Part shown: piece by piece, positions 12,775 through 23,515 of the stretch
How the letters are laid out: every line of letters starts with the position of its first letter
Position numbering within the stretch: the stretch's first letter is position 1
Source: Bostrychus sinensis
Lineage: Eukaryota > Chordata > Actinopteri > Gobiiformes > Eleotridae
Length of the DNA stretch: 64,000 nucleotides
NCBI GenBank assembly: GCA_020698575.1
Contig: CM036239.1
Location: 14,188,263-14,252,262 of the forward strand
Direction of reading: 5' to 3'
Notes under the pieces: model-generated
What the model was told of the DNA's origin: nothing
What the model saw: the letters and a program-made list of their open reading frames with translations, nothing else
Databases searched by the model: none
Program-made: the position numbers and the translations under genes

Positions 12775-13470
12775 ACTCAACTCAACTTTATTTATAAAGC
12801 ATTTTAAAAACAACACAGTCGGCCAAAATGCTGTACACAGCATAAAGAAAAATAAAAACACAACAAAGAACAATACATATAAAACAGATAAAAGAACAGA
12901 GACATAAGACCAATATAAAACAAAGGTGAAACCCTCAATAAAGCCAGCAAAAAACAATAAAACAATAAACGTCAACATCTCAAACTGAGGTAAAAGCTAA
13001 AAAGAAAAGGTGCGTTTTTAGAGAGGACTTAAAAACAGGAAGTGATTCAGCCTGTCTAAGGTGCAGGGGCAGCTCAGTCACAGTTTAGAGGCAACAACTG
13101 AGAAACAGAGGTCCCTTCTAGGCTTCCTCTTTCTTTCTGGGACAACTAACAAAGACTGATCTGCCGACCTGAGAGCGCGTGCAGGGGCGCAGGGCTGGAG
13201 CAGATTGGACAGATACTGTGGGGCGAGACCATGGAGGGATTTAAAAACAAATAAAATAATTTTAAAATCAACACAGAAACGGTCTGGAAGCCAGTCCAAT
13301 GACTTTAAAATAGGAGTAATGTGCTCATGTTTTTTTGTACGAGTTAAAAACCGTGCAGCTGTGTTTTGAACAAGCTGCAGTCGGGCAAGTGATGGCTGTA
13401 CCCAACATTAAGTGCACTGCAATAGTCTATAAACCATTTGTGATAAAAGCATGACTTAAAATCTGTATGT
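12775..13470 (-). mobile_element. L2-type LINE, 5'-truncated and decayed (antisense)
   Basis: On the minus strand this reads as the C-terminal end of an L2-clade reverse transcriptase protein followed by its 3' UTR. The best-kept frame is 13299-13078, with DWLPDRFCVDFKIILFVFKS, LHGLAPQYLSNLL and RSADQSLLVVP, which are hallmark phrases of this tail. The expected Trp after ASKL (about 13074-13076) is a TGA stop. Upstream the frame continues, with frameshifts, into a LVQNTAAR-like and EHI(T)PIL-like region to about 13470. The 3' end has the typical CAGCATTTTGGCC...GCTTTATAAATAAAGTTGAGTTGAGT tail at 12842-12775. It is a dead pseudogene copy. Confidence 0.82.
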
Positions 13471-13769
13471 GATGTTAAGAACTGACATATATCTAGTACT
13501 AGCATGCTATTGTTTGGCTCAATGGATAAGGTTTGTTGTCAGTGTCAGATTTTAGCATGTCTGAGATAAATACTCTGCTGTTTTAGTTGGCAGCAAAATG
13601 CAATTCTAACAACAAAACTGCCAGAAGTACACCTTAAAACAAAGATTTTTAAATTACATCAAAAGATTTTTAAACCATTTTTTTCCCAAGAACATGGCAA
13701 TCCTCTTAAAATGTCCCTCAAATTTGTCATGCTCAGTTAAAAAAAAGGTTTAGCCAACCTGGACATTTG
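13471..13769. other. AT-rich non-coding stretch
   Basis: No gene. A tRNA A-box-like phrase, TGGCTCAATGGATAAGGT (about 13515-13532), is present, but no B box follows, so no RNA gene is called. Confidence 0.4.
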
Positions 13770-14110
13770 CCCTTTTACATGAGCTCTCTGTTCCACCAGA
13801 CAATCTCGCCCCCCTCCTCTCTTCATGCAGATGTTCGCCCATGGTAGTGATGAATTTGCAATTATTGATGGCTTCATATAAGCAGTGAACTTCTCCAATC
13901 GGCCGCCATGGTAATTGTAAAGGAAGTCATATGCATAAAATTAATTATACCGTGCAAAAAGGCCCATAAATCAGGTCACTATCAATTCGGCTGAAAATGT
14001 TTCAAGCTCAAGTTCTTCGGCAGGGTTCAAGGTAAAAAAGGAAAAGGATTCCCCCTTTTTTTCTTTTTTACCAAATCAAAAAAGTAATCTGCCAGAGAGG
14101 ACAAAGAGGA
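13770..14110. promoter_or_regulatory. candidate conserved non-coding block
   Basis: Contains CAATTATTGATGG, CAATCGGCCGCCATGGTAATTG (a CCAAT word next to a YY1-like GCCGCCATGG), CATATGCATAAAATTAATTA (octamer-like plus homeodomain) and GTTCAAGGT (nuclear-receptor half-site). Several binding-type words are packed without repeats or coding signs. It looks like an enhancer or other constrained element; this is inference only. Confidence 0.35.
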
Positions 14111-14672
14111 GTCTTATAATAGCTGCATTCACGGATACGGCTTAATCTGATAAATTGTAATTTCAGTGATGTTTACTGAATTTTTAAGGTAGATATTTAA
14201 TGACCACCTCCATTAACAGCAATGCAATGTCTTCTAAAAACATATTATACCACCAAGTAACTTTCACATATTTATTTCTTTTTGCAGAGAAGCTTGAGTA
14301 GCCACAGAACTTATCCCAAATAACAATTACGCACGCTCAGTTCATTTATTTTCCATTGGATAATTATTTGACATATTTATTTTAATGACATTGTGTAATC
14401 CAGTTCATCTCAGGCCTTAGCTAGAGTGCTAGCTTCAATTACTGGCCAGTCATTTATAACTCCCTGTGGCTAAAAAGAGGGTAATTGCCCAGATAGAATG
14501 CTTAATGAGGGTTGCACTATTATTTCCCAAGCTATTGAGATTTGTATTTGTTAGCTACTTAATTAATCTGCTACTTTTTCAACACGCCTTCTTTCTCTTA
14601 ATCACCGGCCACAGTTTCATTGAGAGCCGCGCTAATACACAAAGCTCAAATTCTGTATTTACACAAATTTAT
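14111..14672. other. unique non-coding stretch
   Basis: AT-rich and complex, with TAATTA-type words (for example CTACTTAATTAATCTGC at 14556-14572). The 69-codon plus frame at 14466-14675 has no domain signature. The stretch ends at the hAT insertion site. Confidence 0.35.
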
Positions 14673-15205
14673 TAGAGATATGGCATATGTGGCTGTTTAA
14701 GGGGAGCTGAATATTTGGGATCTGTTCATTTCAAAGAGCCGTTCAAAAGAATGGCTCATTTTTGGATTTTTGGATTTACGTGAGCCAGTCAGTTCATGAA
14801 ATAAACACTGAGATGAATGATACTTTATATTTTTAATCAGAATAAAATGTAATAAATTAGTGGGACATTATAATTGTCTTATTTGATAATAATAAATTAG
14901 CATGTGTGGTCTAAATTCACTTATGTTGATGTCATAAACCTCTGCATAGAGTGGGACCATCATTAAGGATTTATTATATGTCCAAAATGAGCAAAATATA
15001 GCTACCTTGACATACGCTCATGCCAAAAATGTAGGTAAAAACTAAGTAGGCAGGCTCTGTTACAAATAGAGACTTTTCCTATAGGTTTTCAATAAGTCAA
15101 ACAAAAAACAAAAACAAAAAAGGACGACTCTTGCACCACTCTAACGTCGTTCACAGTGAAGAGCCGTTCAAAAGATTCAGATCAATTATGAACGTCACAT
15201 CTCTA
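14673..15205. mobile_element. non-autonomous hAT element with target duplications
   Basis: The left tip reads TAGAGATATGGC; the right tip, read inward on minus, is TAGAGATGTGAC. The flanking 8 bp are AAATTTAT (14665-14672) and AAAGTTAT (15206-15213), 7 of 8 identical, which is the hAT signature. GAGCCGTTCAAAAGA occurs near both ends (about 14739 and 15162), a phrase common in fish hAT MITEs. There is no transposase frame in the 533 bp, so it must have been moved by an element elsewhere. Confidence 0.8.
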
Positions 15206-15757
15206 AAAGTTATGTTTGTACAATGTAGACAAGCACACTGAAGTTGTTTGCAAAGCCACAACAATTTCGTATTTGTTTCCGTTTTGTAAATGGATATATA
15301 ATCATTTGAATCCACATGCTTTCAAAGAGCAAACTTGTGCAGAGACATGAGCAGCCTGTCACATCCCTGTATGATGGTAACAATAATATTAGTCAGATGG
15401 GATAAGGAAGTGCTTTAAAGTCTTTTGGGCCTTATCAGCTAACACAAACTGTGAGCTCTACGACCGGAGCTGGGGCTGGTATTTTAACGAGGTGTGGCTG
15501 TACGGACCTGCCCCGAGCATCAGCGCAGCGGTCCTGGCACTCACTGTCACTGTACGGGAACGTGTTAGTGATGAAAACATAATGAACTGAAAATATTTAC
15601 TATACTGCTATTTAACAGTATGTGACATCAGAGACACTGTTAACAGGGGTAACATAAACATCGTACACAGACACGTAACATAAACATCCATTATATTTTA
15701 CAGTCAAAGACTGGCACAAACTGGGTTTTAGAAAAAGGTCTGTCCTGTTGACGGCCA
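15206..15757. other. unique stretch before the minisatellite
   Basis: No gene. A modest CpG-rich patch lies at about 15460-15560 (ACGACCGG, AACGAGG, GCGCAGCGG, ACGGGAACG). It is followed by AT-rich sequence with repeated AACATAAACATC words at about 15650-15690. Confidence 0.35.
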
Positions 15758-17290
15758 TTTTAGTCCTGGTTTAGTCCTGGTTTAGTTCTGGTTTGGTCCT
15801 TGTTTAGACCTGGTTTAGTTTCGGTTTGGTCCTTGTTTGGTCCTTGTTTAGACCTGGTTTAGTAACGGTTTAGTCCTGGTTTGGTCCTTGTTTAGACCTG
15901 GTTTAGTCCTTGTTTAGTCCTGGTTTGGTCCTTGTTTAGACCTGGTTTAATTCTGGTTTAGTCCTTGTTTAGACCCAGTTTAGTCCTTGTTTAGACCTGG
16001 TTTAGTTCTGGTTTGGTCCTTGTTTAGACCTGGTTTGGTCCTTGTTTAGTCCTGGTTTGGTCCTTGTTTAGACCCAGTTTAGTCCTTGTTTAGACCTGGT
16101 TTAGTCCTGGTTTAGTTCTGGTTTGGTCCTTGTTTAGTCCTGGTTTGGTCCTTGTTTAGACCCAGTTTAGTCCTTGTTTAGACCTGGTTTAGTCCTGGTT
16201 TAGTTCTGGTTTGGTCCTTGTTTAGACCTGGTTTAGTGTCGGTTTGGTCCTTGTTTAGACCTGGTTTAGTTCTGGTTTAGTCCTGGTTTGGTCCTTGTTT
16301 AGTCCTGGTTTGGTCCTTGTTTAGAACTGGTTTGGTCCTGGTTTGGTCCTTGTTTAGACCCAGTTTAGTCCTTGTTTAGACCTGGTTTAGTCCTGGTTTG
16401 GTCCTTCTTTAGACCAGGTTTAGTTCTGGTTTAGTCCTGGTTTGGTCTTTGTTTAGTTCTGGTTTGGTCCTTGTTTAGACCTGGTTTAGTTCTGGTTTAG
16501 TCCTGGTTTGGTCCTTGTTTAGACCTGGTTTAGTTCTGGTTTAGTCCTGGTTTGGTCCTTGTTTAGACCCAGTTTAGTCCTTGTTTAGACTTGGTTTAGT
16601 TCTGGTTTAGTCCTGGTTTAGTTCTGGTTTAGTCCTGGTTTAGACCTGGTTTAGTTCTGGTTTAGTCCTGGTTTAGACTGGTTTGGTCCTGATTTTGTCC
16701 TTGTTTAGACCTTTGGTCCTTGTTTAGACCTGGTTTAGTTCTGGTTTAGTCCTGGTTTGGTCCTTGTTTAGACCTGGTTTAGTTCTGGTTTAGTCCTGGT
16801 TTGGTCCTTGTTTAAACCTGGTTTAGTCCTGGTCTAGTCTTGGTTTAGTCCTAGTTTAGATCTGGTTTAGTCCTGGTTTGGTCCTTGTTTAGACCCAGTT
16901 TAGTCCTTGTTTAGACCTGGTTTAGTCCTGGTTTAGTCCTGGTTTAGACTGGTTTGGTCCTGATTTTGTCCTTGTTTAGACCTTTGGTCCTGATTTTGTC
17001 CTTGTTTAGACCTTTGGTCCTGGTTTAGTCCTGGTTTGGTCCTTGTTTAGACCTGGTTTAGTTCTGGTTTAGTCCTGGTTTGGTTCTTGTTTAGACCTGG
17101 TTTAGTCCTTGTTTAGTCCTGGTTTGGTCCTTGTTTAGACCTGGTTTAGTTCTGGTTTAGTTCTGGTTTAGTTTTGGTTTTAGACCTGATTTGGTCCTTG
17201 TTTAAACCTGGTTTAGTCCTGTTCTAGTCTTGGTTTAGTCCTAGTTTAGATCTGGTTTAGTCCTGGTTTAGTCCTGGTTTTAGTCTAGTT
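15758..17290 (+). repeat. large 11-bp-unit minisatellite with higher-order structure
   Basis: About 1.53 kb, near 139 units, of an 11-bp unit of consensus TTTAGTCCTGG. A few variants recur: TTTAGTTCTGG, TTTAGACCTGG, TTTGGTCCTTG, TTTAGTCCTTG and TTTAGACCCAG. Variants follow preferred orders, most often AGACCTGG, then AGTTCTGG, AGTCCTGG and GGTCCTTG, giving a 44-bp higher-order unit. That suggests expansion by multi-unit duplication rather than single-unit slippage. TAG stops occur in every forward frame, so it is non-coding. The array decays at its right end (TTTTAGTCTAGTTATAG). Confidence 0.95.
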
Positions 17291-17358
17291 ATAGAACAAT
17301 ACCGAGGTCTGGACCTGTGGGAGCTCTTTGGTGCGTACGGCCATGGGCACAAATACTC

Positions 17359-17366
<8 letters not shown>

Positions 17367-17403
<37 letters not shown>
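17367..17403 (+). repeat. A37 homopolymer
   Basis: 37 uninterrupted A followed by GAAAAGAAAA, 76 bases after the minisatellite ends. It may be the tail of an unrecognised retroposed sequence, but no LINE or SINE body is identifiable in front of it. Confidence 0.9.
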
Positions 17404-17405
<2 letters not shown>

Positions 17406-20400
17406 AAAGAAAATGCCTTGCATACCAAATGACTAAAACACTCAAAAGGCATATGACTGTTTGCTTGATTTGCACAAACTGATAATACTTTTTATTAAAC
17501 ATCACAGCTTTAATGTTACAGATGGTTATCTATAAAATGTTTTCAATGTTTTCTTCCCAAAACAGCACTAATTTGGAACAGATGCTCAAAGAATGATCAC
17601 GCTCTAAATTGTAAGCCTGTTAAAAAGACAGAATTATTTATTAGTGTATATTTACTAAACTGCCAGCTTATTAATGCTGCTTGTATCCTGTTGTAATAAT
17701 TCAGTTGTAGTAGTGCTTGGGTGGTATTTTTGTGGATGTTTGAGAACTGTTTACCTTACGTGCTCACCGAATGTCTGGATATTTAGCAAAAATTATTTTA
17801 TCCCCAAAAAGTGATGGAGCATATTTTTTGCAGCAGAAGGATCTGTCTTTATTGTGCGGCTGATGCGGTGTCTGTCGCTGTAAATGATGTTAGATCTTAA
17901 AAAAAAAAAGCTGTCCTGTAATGATTCATAAGGTTCTCCAGTTTATGAGAGCGGCCGATTGAAAAGTGAATGATGTGCTCTGTTATTATTACGTTTGAAA
18001 TTTTTCACGGTTAACATGTATGTTAAAGCCACGATTAATCAAACATGGCAGATGCGTAATTTGTCATTTGTTTTGAGACACGTGCCGGCCGGCTGCAGCA
18101 GCGGCACATGGCCTGCCTCTGAGAACAAACACTTCACTGTAATTAATGCTATTAGGAAGACATAATTTTTCAGGACCACTGTCACACACACACATATATT
18201 GGGTTTATTGTATATCTGCGTTTAGTTGAATTAAAGTTATAAATACATAATTATGCAATAAATTAAATCACATTTTGCACTCAAAAAGCTGCTGAAAGTT
18301 TAAATCATTGTATGTCAGCATTCATTTATGTTGTATCAAATTTAAAACTGATGTTCTGAGTCATGTAGATACATTTGGAGAAGTAAAAAAATAAATAAAT
18401 AAATAATTGAATTGTCCATAGATATATATACAGTATAAAGGTTTATATTTGATATATTATTTTACATAACATATACAGCTTTCAGTAGAGGTCTTGTTTA
18501 TTGGTGAGCATGCAATTTTATTCCCCAGTACGTCTATTATACATCCATGAATACTACATGTAAAGATCTTTGTAACAATGCTCTTGTATATATGATATAC
18601 CAAAGTATTATATAGTATAACGCTCTGTATACACTACTTTTTAAAGAAACATTAAATATTTATAAGCTTTACTTTTTAAGCTTTTAAGCTTTACTTGTGT
18701 TTTGGCAACATACTCTGAGTCTTCTCTCTTTTCTTCTTTTTTGCACCATCAGTTTTCCTATTGTTTATTTCCAACAGTAATTTTGACAATAGTGTGAAAA
18801 GGATTCATGTAATGTGTACAGTGTGGATAAGCTCTGCTGAACAAACACTTGCGCAGTAATGGTTACTTCACTGTCCATAATGGCAGACATGTCATAAAGT
18901 AGAGCTCATCTGAGTGAGGCACAGACTGTCTGCAGATCAGCACATCTATTCTTCACTAGCACGCCGCTCTAATATTGCTAACATGATGGCAACACTTGTT
19001 CCAATAAAACAGGCAGTTTACACCATGTTTTCATAGTAAGATTTTATTTGACTGCTGTTACAGTGTTGTGAATTCATCAAAACCTTTACAACTCTCAGTA
19101 ACACATGAATGTCTCTCCTAACAGCGTCACATAAAACAGTTTGAAGCTGTTAGGCCCGGTCGTCTGCAGACCATCACTCAATGTTTCAGAAAGGAGCAGA
19201 AAAGTAGACATTGTAGAAAGTCTCTCTGCTGGTGGATCATTGTATTGGCTGATTTGCTTAATGAATGGTCAAAAGTCTCTTTGTGGAGAACAATTGGTCA
19301 TGACCCACCTTCCTGTGCCCCTGAATGGGACCACCCAGTCGCAGGACTGAAGACTGAAGAGTTCACCTTTAGGTACAGCGTTTCAGTGGAGGGTCACCAC
19401 GAGGGCACTGGGCCTATATCCATATCAGTATTTATTTATTTGCATATTAATCACTGATGAAAATATACCAGATTATAGCTAAAATGATGATTTGCATCCA
19501 CAGTTTCTTGTCAGGTAACAAAACAATCATGATACTTAGAAGTTCAGACAACAGTAAAAAAAAAATGTTTTTATTAAAATGTTGCTCTAATAATGACAAT
19601 AATGGCAATAAAAATAAATATGCCTGCAGTTAGTATTGTAGTATTTTGCAGCTACAACTAATTTACAAGATGTGCTCCTTGAAGGGTTTTTCTGTGTTTT
19701 ACATTTCATGGCTTTATGGCGATGACATGATGCCCAGACAATTTCACTTTCAGTCAAAGAAAGAGCGTGTGCTCATTTGCTATTGTCTGTTTAACAACAG
19801 TGAGCAAATTACTGGCAAATATATACTTTTTAATTACCACAAACCTTTTAAATTTGGTCTTAATCTGACCCATAGATTTTAATACACACCAGACCATAAC
19901 TAAGAGCATTCATACTCCCAAAGCTCCCAAATTATCCAAAGCACTGGAAATGATTGCCTTGGCTTGCTAGTGTGGCGCACAATAGTGTCCCTCTCAAAAG
20001 AAAGGAAACAGGGACAAATAATGCCCAAAGCCAAGCTATTTATGGAGCGACTCCAGAGGGCCATTAAAAACGTCTTAGTCAAATGCTGATCTGCCTGAGA
20101 GGATCACAATACCACTGGTGTGGAGCTAGAGGGGCCGCGCTTGGCCCCATCTCCTGACTGGTTAACATTCACCACACAGTAACTCCCTTTCACCGAGGGA
20201 GGGGGGTCGGAGGGTTGGTTTAACACTGTTATGGTGGGGCCAAAGGGGATATGAATGGTAATGGGATCTTATAACAAAGTTTTAATTCAGCCAAAAACAA
20301 TTGAGACCTGGAGAAAGAGGCTCGCTCTGTGAACCTTTTTTTGATTTGACTGTATGTTTGTGAGTGAGGTGATGCTTAAGTGTGTCCAGAGCGTGTCGGG

Positions 20401-21219
20401 TCCTCTGAGGATGTGCCCCGTCAGTGGGGGGTACCAGGACATCTGCCCCATTTTTTTTTAAACAAGCGGAAAACACAAGAGCCATCAAAGTGACAGAGGT
20501 TAAGTCAATCAATGGCTGACCAGCTGCTACCCCCACACACCCCACCTCACCCATTCACACACAGGCCTCATGCCCATTCAGAGCCCTCCCGCCCAAACAC
20601 CCTCCACCCTCCCTGACAGATCGACCCTAATATCATTAGTTTAAACACTCAACAAATTAAGGCAACAGTGTTCCACCGAGGCACTTAAAATCATATAAGT
20701 CTCAGTCTTTTTAATTGGTTTATAAAATTAGCTGCAATGGGATTTGCATGCAGTTCCTCTGTAACAAAGGAGAGAAGAATCACTTTAGGAGGTTTGTGCT
20801 GAAGGTGTTGGAGCAGGTGCTGTGTGTTAACATTAACATAGCGTGGGTATTTGTTTTGACAGAGAATATAACAACTGAAAAAGCCTGATGTTTATGGCAT
20901 GTTATAACATACTAGAAAAGTATTTAGTGAATGATTTACTGGTAGTATTCTCTTTGTACATTAAAGTGCATAGAAAATTTAGCTATACATTATATAACAT
21001 AAACAGAATTTAAATAATGGCATCACTTAATCTTCCTGTGATGTCCATACAGATGTGGCACCAGCCCAGCCAGACAGGAGTGAAGTACAGCCCCCCATTG
21101 ATGCAAATGGGAACTGCAGCCTAAACAGTGACCAATTTGTGCATTTTCTCAAACACTGTTAAATTTGTTTTTCATATTTCCAATTACTGTGTTTAAAAAA
21201 ATTACAAATACTGTGTAAA
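17404..21219. other. unique non-coding stretch
   Basis: Mostly AT-rich with no gene. It has an (AAAT)n microsatellite at about 18388-18407, and a complex enhancer-like part at 17860-18170 with GCGGCCGATTGAAAAG, CACGATTAATCAAACATGG and TAATTAATGC. ORFs at 19141-19457 and 20282-20554 have no family signature. Confidence 0.4.
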
Positions 21220-21284
21220 TGCAGTATTTTGTTCTTTAATGTCTCACGTGACAATAAAGTATCCTTGAATCCTTGAATTTTATA
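21220..21284 (+). mobile_element. possible LINE 3' tail
   Basis: TGACAATAAAGTATCCTTGAATCCTTGAAT is a polyadenylation-like AATAAA followed by two copies of an 8-bp unit (CCTTGAAT). That ending is typical of fish non-LTR retrotransposons. No reverse transcriptase frame is visible upstream, so the insertion is very short or the body has decayed. Confidence 0.4.
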
Positions 21285-21965
21285 ACTAAACATCTAAAAA
21301 TAATAGTAATTAGACACCGACCAGCTAAGTCTGGGTCTAGCTTACACCCCAACCTTTAACCTGATTAGTTCCCCTGAAGATTTGGTCTCGCTGATAGACT
21401 CTGGGAATGTCCCGTGTAACAGAGTGTACAATTGATGAGTGCAAATGTTTAAGGGACTCTTTACACGTCTGACACAGGTTATACACTGCTCTCCATGGCT
21501 GTCGTCCTCAGACCCATACAGTCATGGGACGATAACGTGACAGAAAAACCAGAACAAAAACCTTTTATCCGTTCAGTCTTCACGCTTGCAAACACACACA
21601 CACGTAATTAATAAAACTGTCTATTGTATGCATTCACTATATTGTGCATAAAGCATGTTTTGGTTTAGAAAATGAATGTATTGCTTCATGTGTGTTGTTA
21701 AAATGAAGTCCTTAATCTGAAAAGGTCACTTGGTGAGACTTGGTGTGGGCTCTGTACCGTAGCAGCTGGCCTTATATTATCTGCCCCAGAGATGGACATC
21801 ATGTGAAAACTATTTCCTCTTTAGCAAATGCAGACTTTCCGCAGTGTCATCACTTTTATCTATAACCAATGGTGCTTCCTGAATAAACACGCAAGTATAC
21901 AAAGAGATACATGACACACTAGGGGCACAACAATAAATTATAATTTTGTCGTAAATGAGTGTGCT

Positions 21966-22224
21966 TCACTTGTTCAATTCAAAAAGTGAAACTTACATAG
22001 ATGCAGGACACAGAGTAAAGTATTTCTAGAATTGATTTATTTTAATAGTGATAATATTATAAAATAATATGTAAAATAGATTTTTTATATTATATAAATA
22101 AGATAAACTGTAAGCCATAATTTTTACAATTAAAATAAATAATTGTTTCAAATATTTAAGTCTGTGTGTACTAAATCTATATAATAATTGTTTCACTTTG
22201 AATTGAACTACTCAAATAAAATTA
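21966..22224. mobile_element. palindromic Tc1/mariner-like MITE
   Basis: The left half has TTCAATTCAAAAAGTGAAAC (21974-21993), then ACATAGATG and GGACACAG. The right half has the reverse complement order: CTGTGTGTACTAAATCTATATAAT, then GTTTCACTTTGAATTGAA (about 22190-22207). The same phrase is in the 166-bp MITE at 11607. Both are decayed non-coding relatives of one family. The centre is extremely AT-rich. Confidence 0.6.
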
Positions 22225-23269
22225 CTTTTACTCAATATCCATGTGCCTTGTATGTTTATCAACAGTTCACAAATTAGCTGTTTCCTATTAAACAGTTTAA
22301 TTGGTATGGTAATAGCTAAAAAAGTTGCTTGCCCCGAAGTATTATCTCAAACATACAGTGTATTGTGTGGGTCTTTTGTGTTTTTGCAATCATTTTAAAT
22401 AATTTCTTCTTGAACAATTATGCTAATGATGGAAAAACATTTTTTCTCACCGTTCTGTTGATAAATTTGACAGGACCCTGCTTTGTTTTTCTCGTCTTGC
22501 AGCTGATGGTGGGAGAGTGAAATCACACTGAGTTCAAAAATATACTTCCCAGGCATTTGCTGCAGCCAACACACTTTGATGTTAATTTGTGGAGGGATGT
22601 TCATCACTGGAGCGTGGTCTAAGTAAATACCACAACCATTTTGACTCTCTAAGAAAACATACTCCAGAACCTCCTCAAATAGACGTGCTTCTGTCCCGTG
22701 AGCAATGGTAAATGTTCCAAAATAGACAAGCGTTTGAGGCATTTTCGGGGTGAAAAGATGGAGCCAAAGAGGGCCACTGTACTGTCATTAGGTTTGGTAT
22801 TGTGTACTTATTCACTAGTACTGGAAGGATCTCTTTGATGAGGTTGATAATGTTCGGGGAGGTCAGGACTACAGGGCTCCCAGTAAACACTCACTCAAAG
22901 CACAATCACACAGAGGTCAGCCATGCAATAATATTTTCCCCTGTGACATTAGCCTGATTCCCCATCTGTGAGATGTAATTCTCAAGCTGAGTAAACTTAG
23001 AAGAGAGCAGGAAGAGCGGGACACCCATACAGGCCCACGTATCTGCGCACATGTGAAATGCAGCATTTGTACTTTTCTATAGAGATAACTCACTGAGTAT
23101 ATCGAAAAATCTGACAGAAATGTACACAGTCAAATAAAAGTGTCTAGAGCTTTATATCAAAATATGTAATAAAAAAACAACTGAATAAAAAAGAAATCAT
23201 TAATTAAAATAAAAAAAAATACCTTTTATGTAAATGGTTAAAAACTTTATTATCACCAATCATACTGTT
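22225..23269. other. non-coding stretch with unexplained minus frames
   Basis: Two overlapping minus-strand frames, 22890-22675 (71 codons) and 22742-22395 (115 codons), lie head to tail in different phases. Neither has a motif I recognise. They could be a decayed coding relic or chance. The rest is unique, AT-rich near 23150-23230. Confidence 0.3.
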
Positions 23270-23515
23270 GATGTTTTCATGTTTAGTTTAAAAACACACC
23301 TTTACTCACTCGCATGAGAATTGTGTGGTCCTCTGACAGTCTTTTATTGTTTTTATTGTTTTTTACTTTTTAATTACTTGTTTATGCTTTTTTATTTTAC
23401 TTTGTTATGTGTGTTTGCTTTTATTTAATTGGTGTTGTTTTCTGTGAAGCACTTTGGAGACTTTGTGTTGGTAAACTATGCTAAACAAGTAAAGGTGGAT
23501 TGGATTGGATTGTTG
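23270..23515 (+). mobile_element. L2-type LINE 3' end
   Basis: Starts with GTTTAGTTTAAAAACACACC, encoding the F-S-L-K-T-H end of an L2 protein. An AT-rich 3' UTR with CTGTGAAGCACTTTGGAGAC at 23440-23460 follows. It ends in a GGATTGGATTGGATTG tail at 23498-23514. About 245 bp remain. It carries no usable frame. Confidence 0.65.

Noticed and set aside
13515..13532. tRNA-Arg-like A-box phrase TGGCTCAATGGATAAGGT
   Set aside because: No B box or anticodon arm follows at tRNA spacing; at best the head of a decayed SINE.
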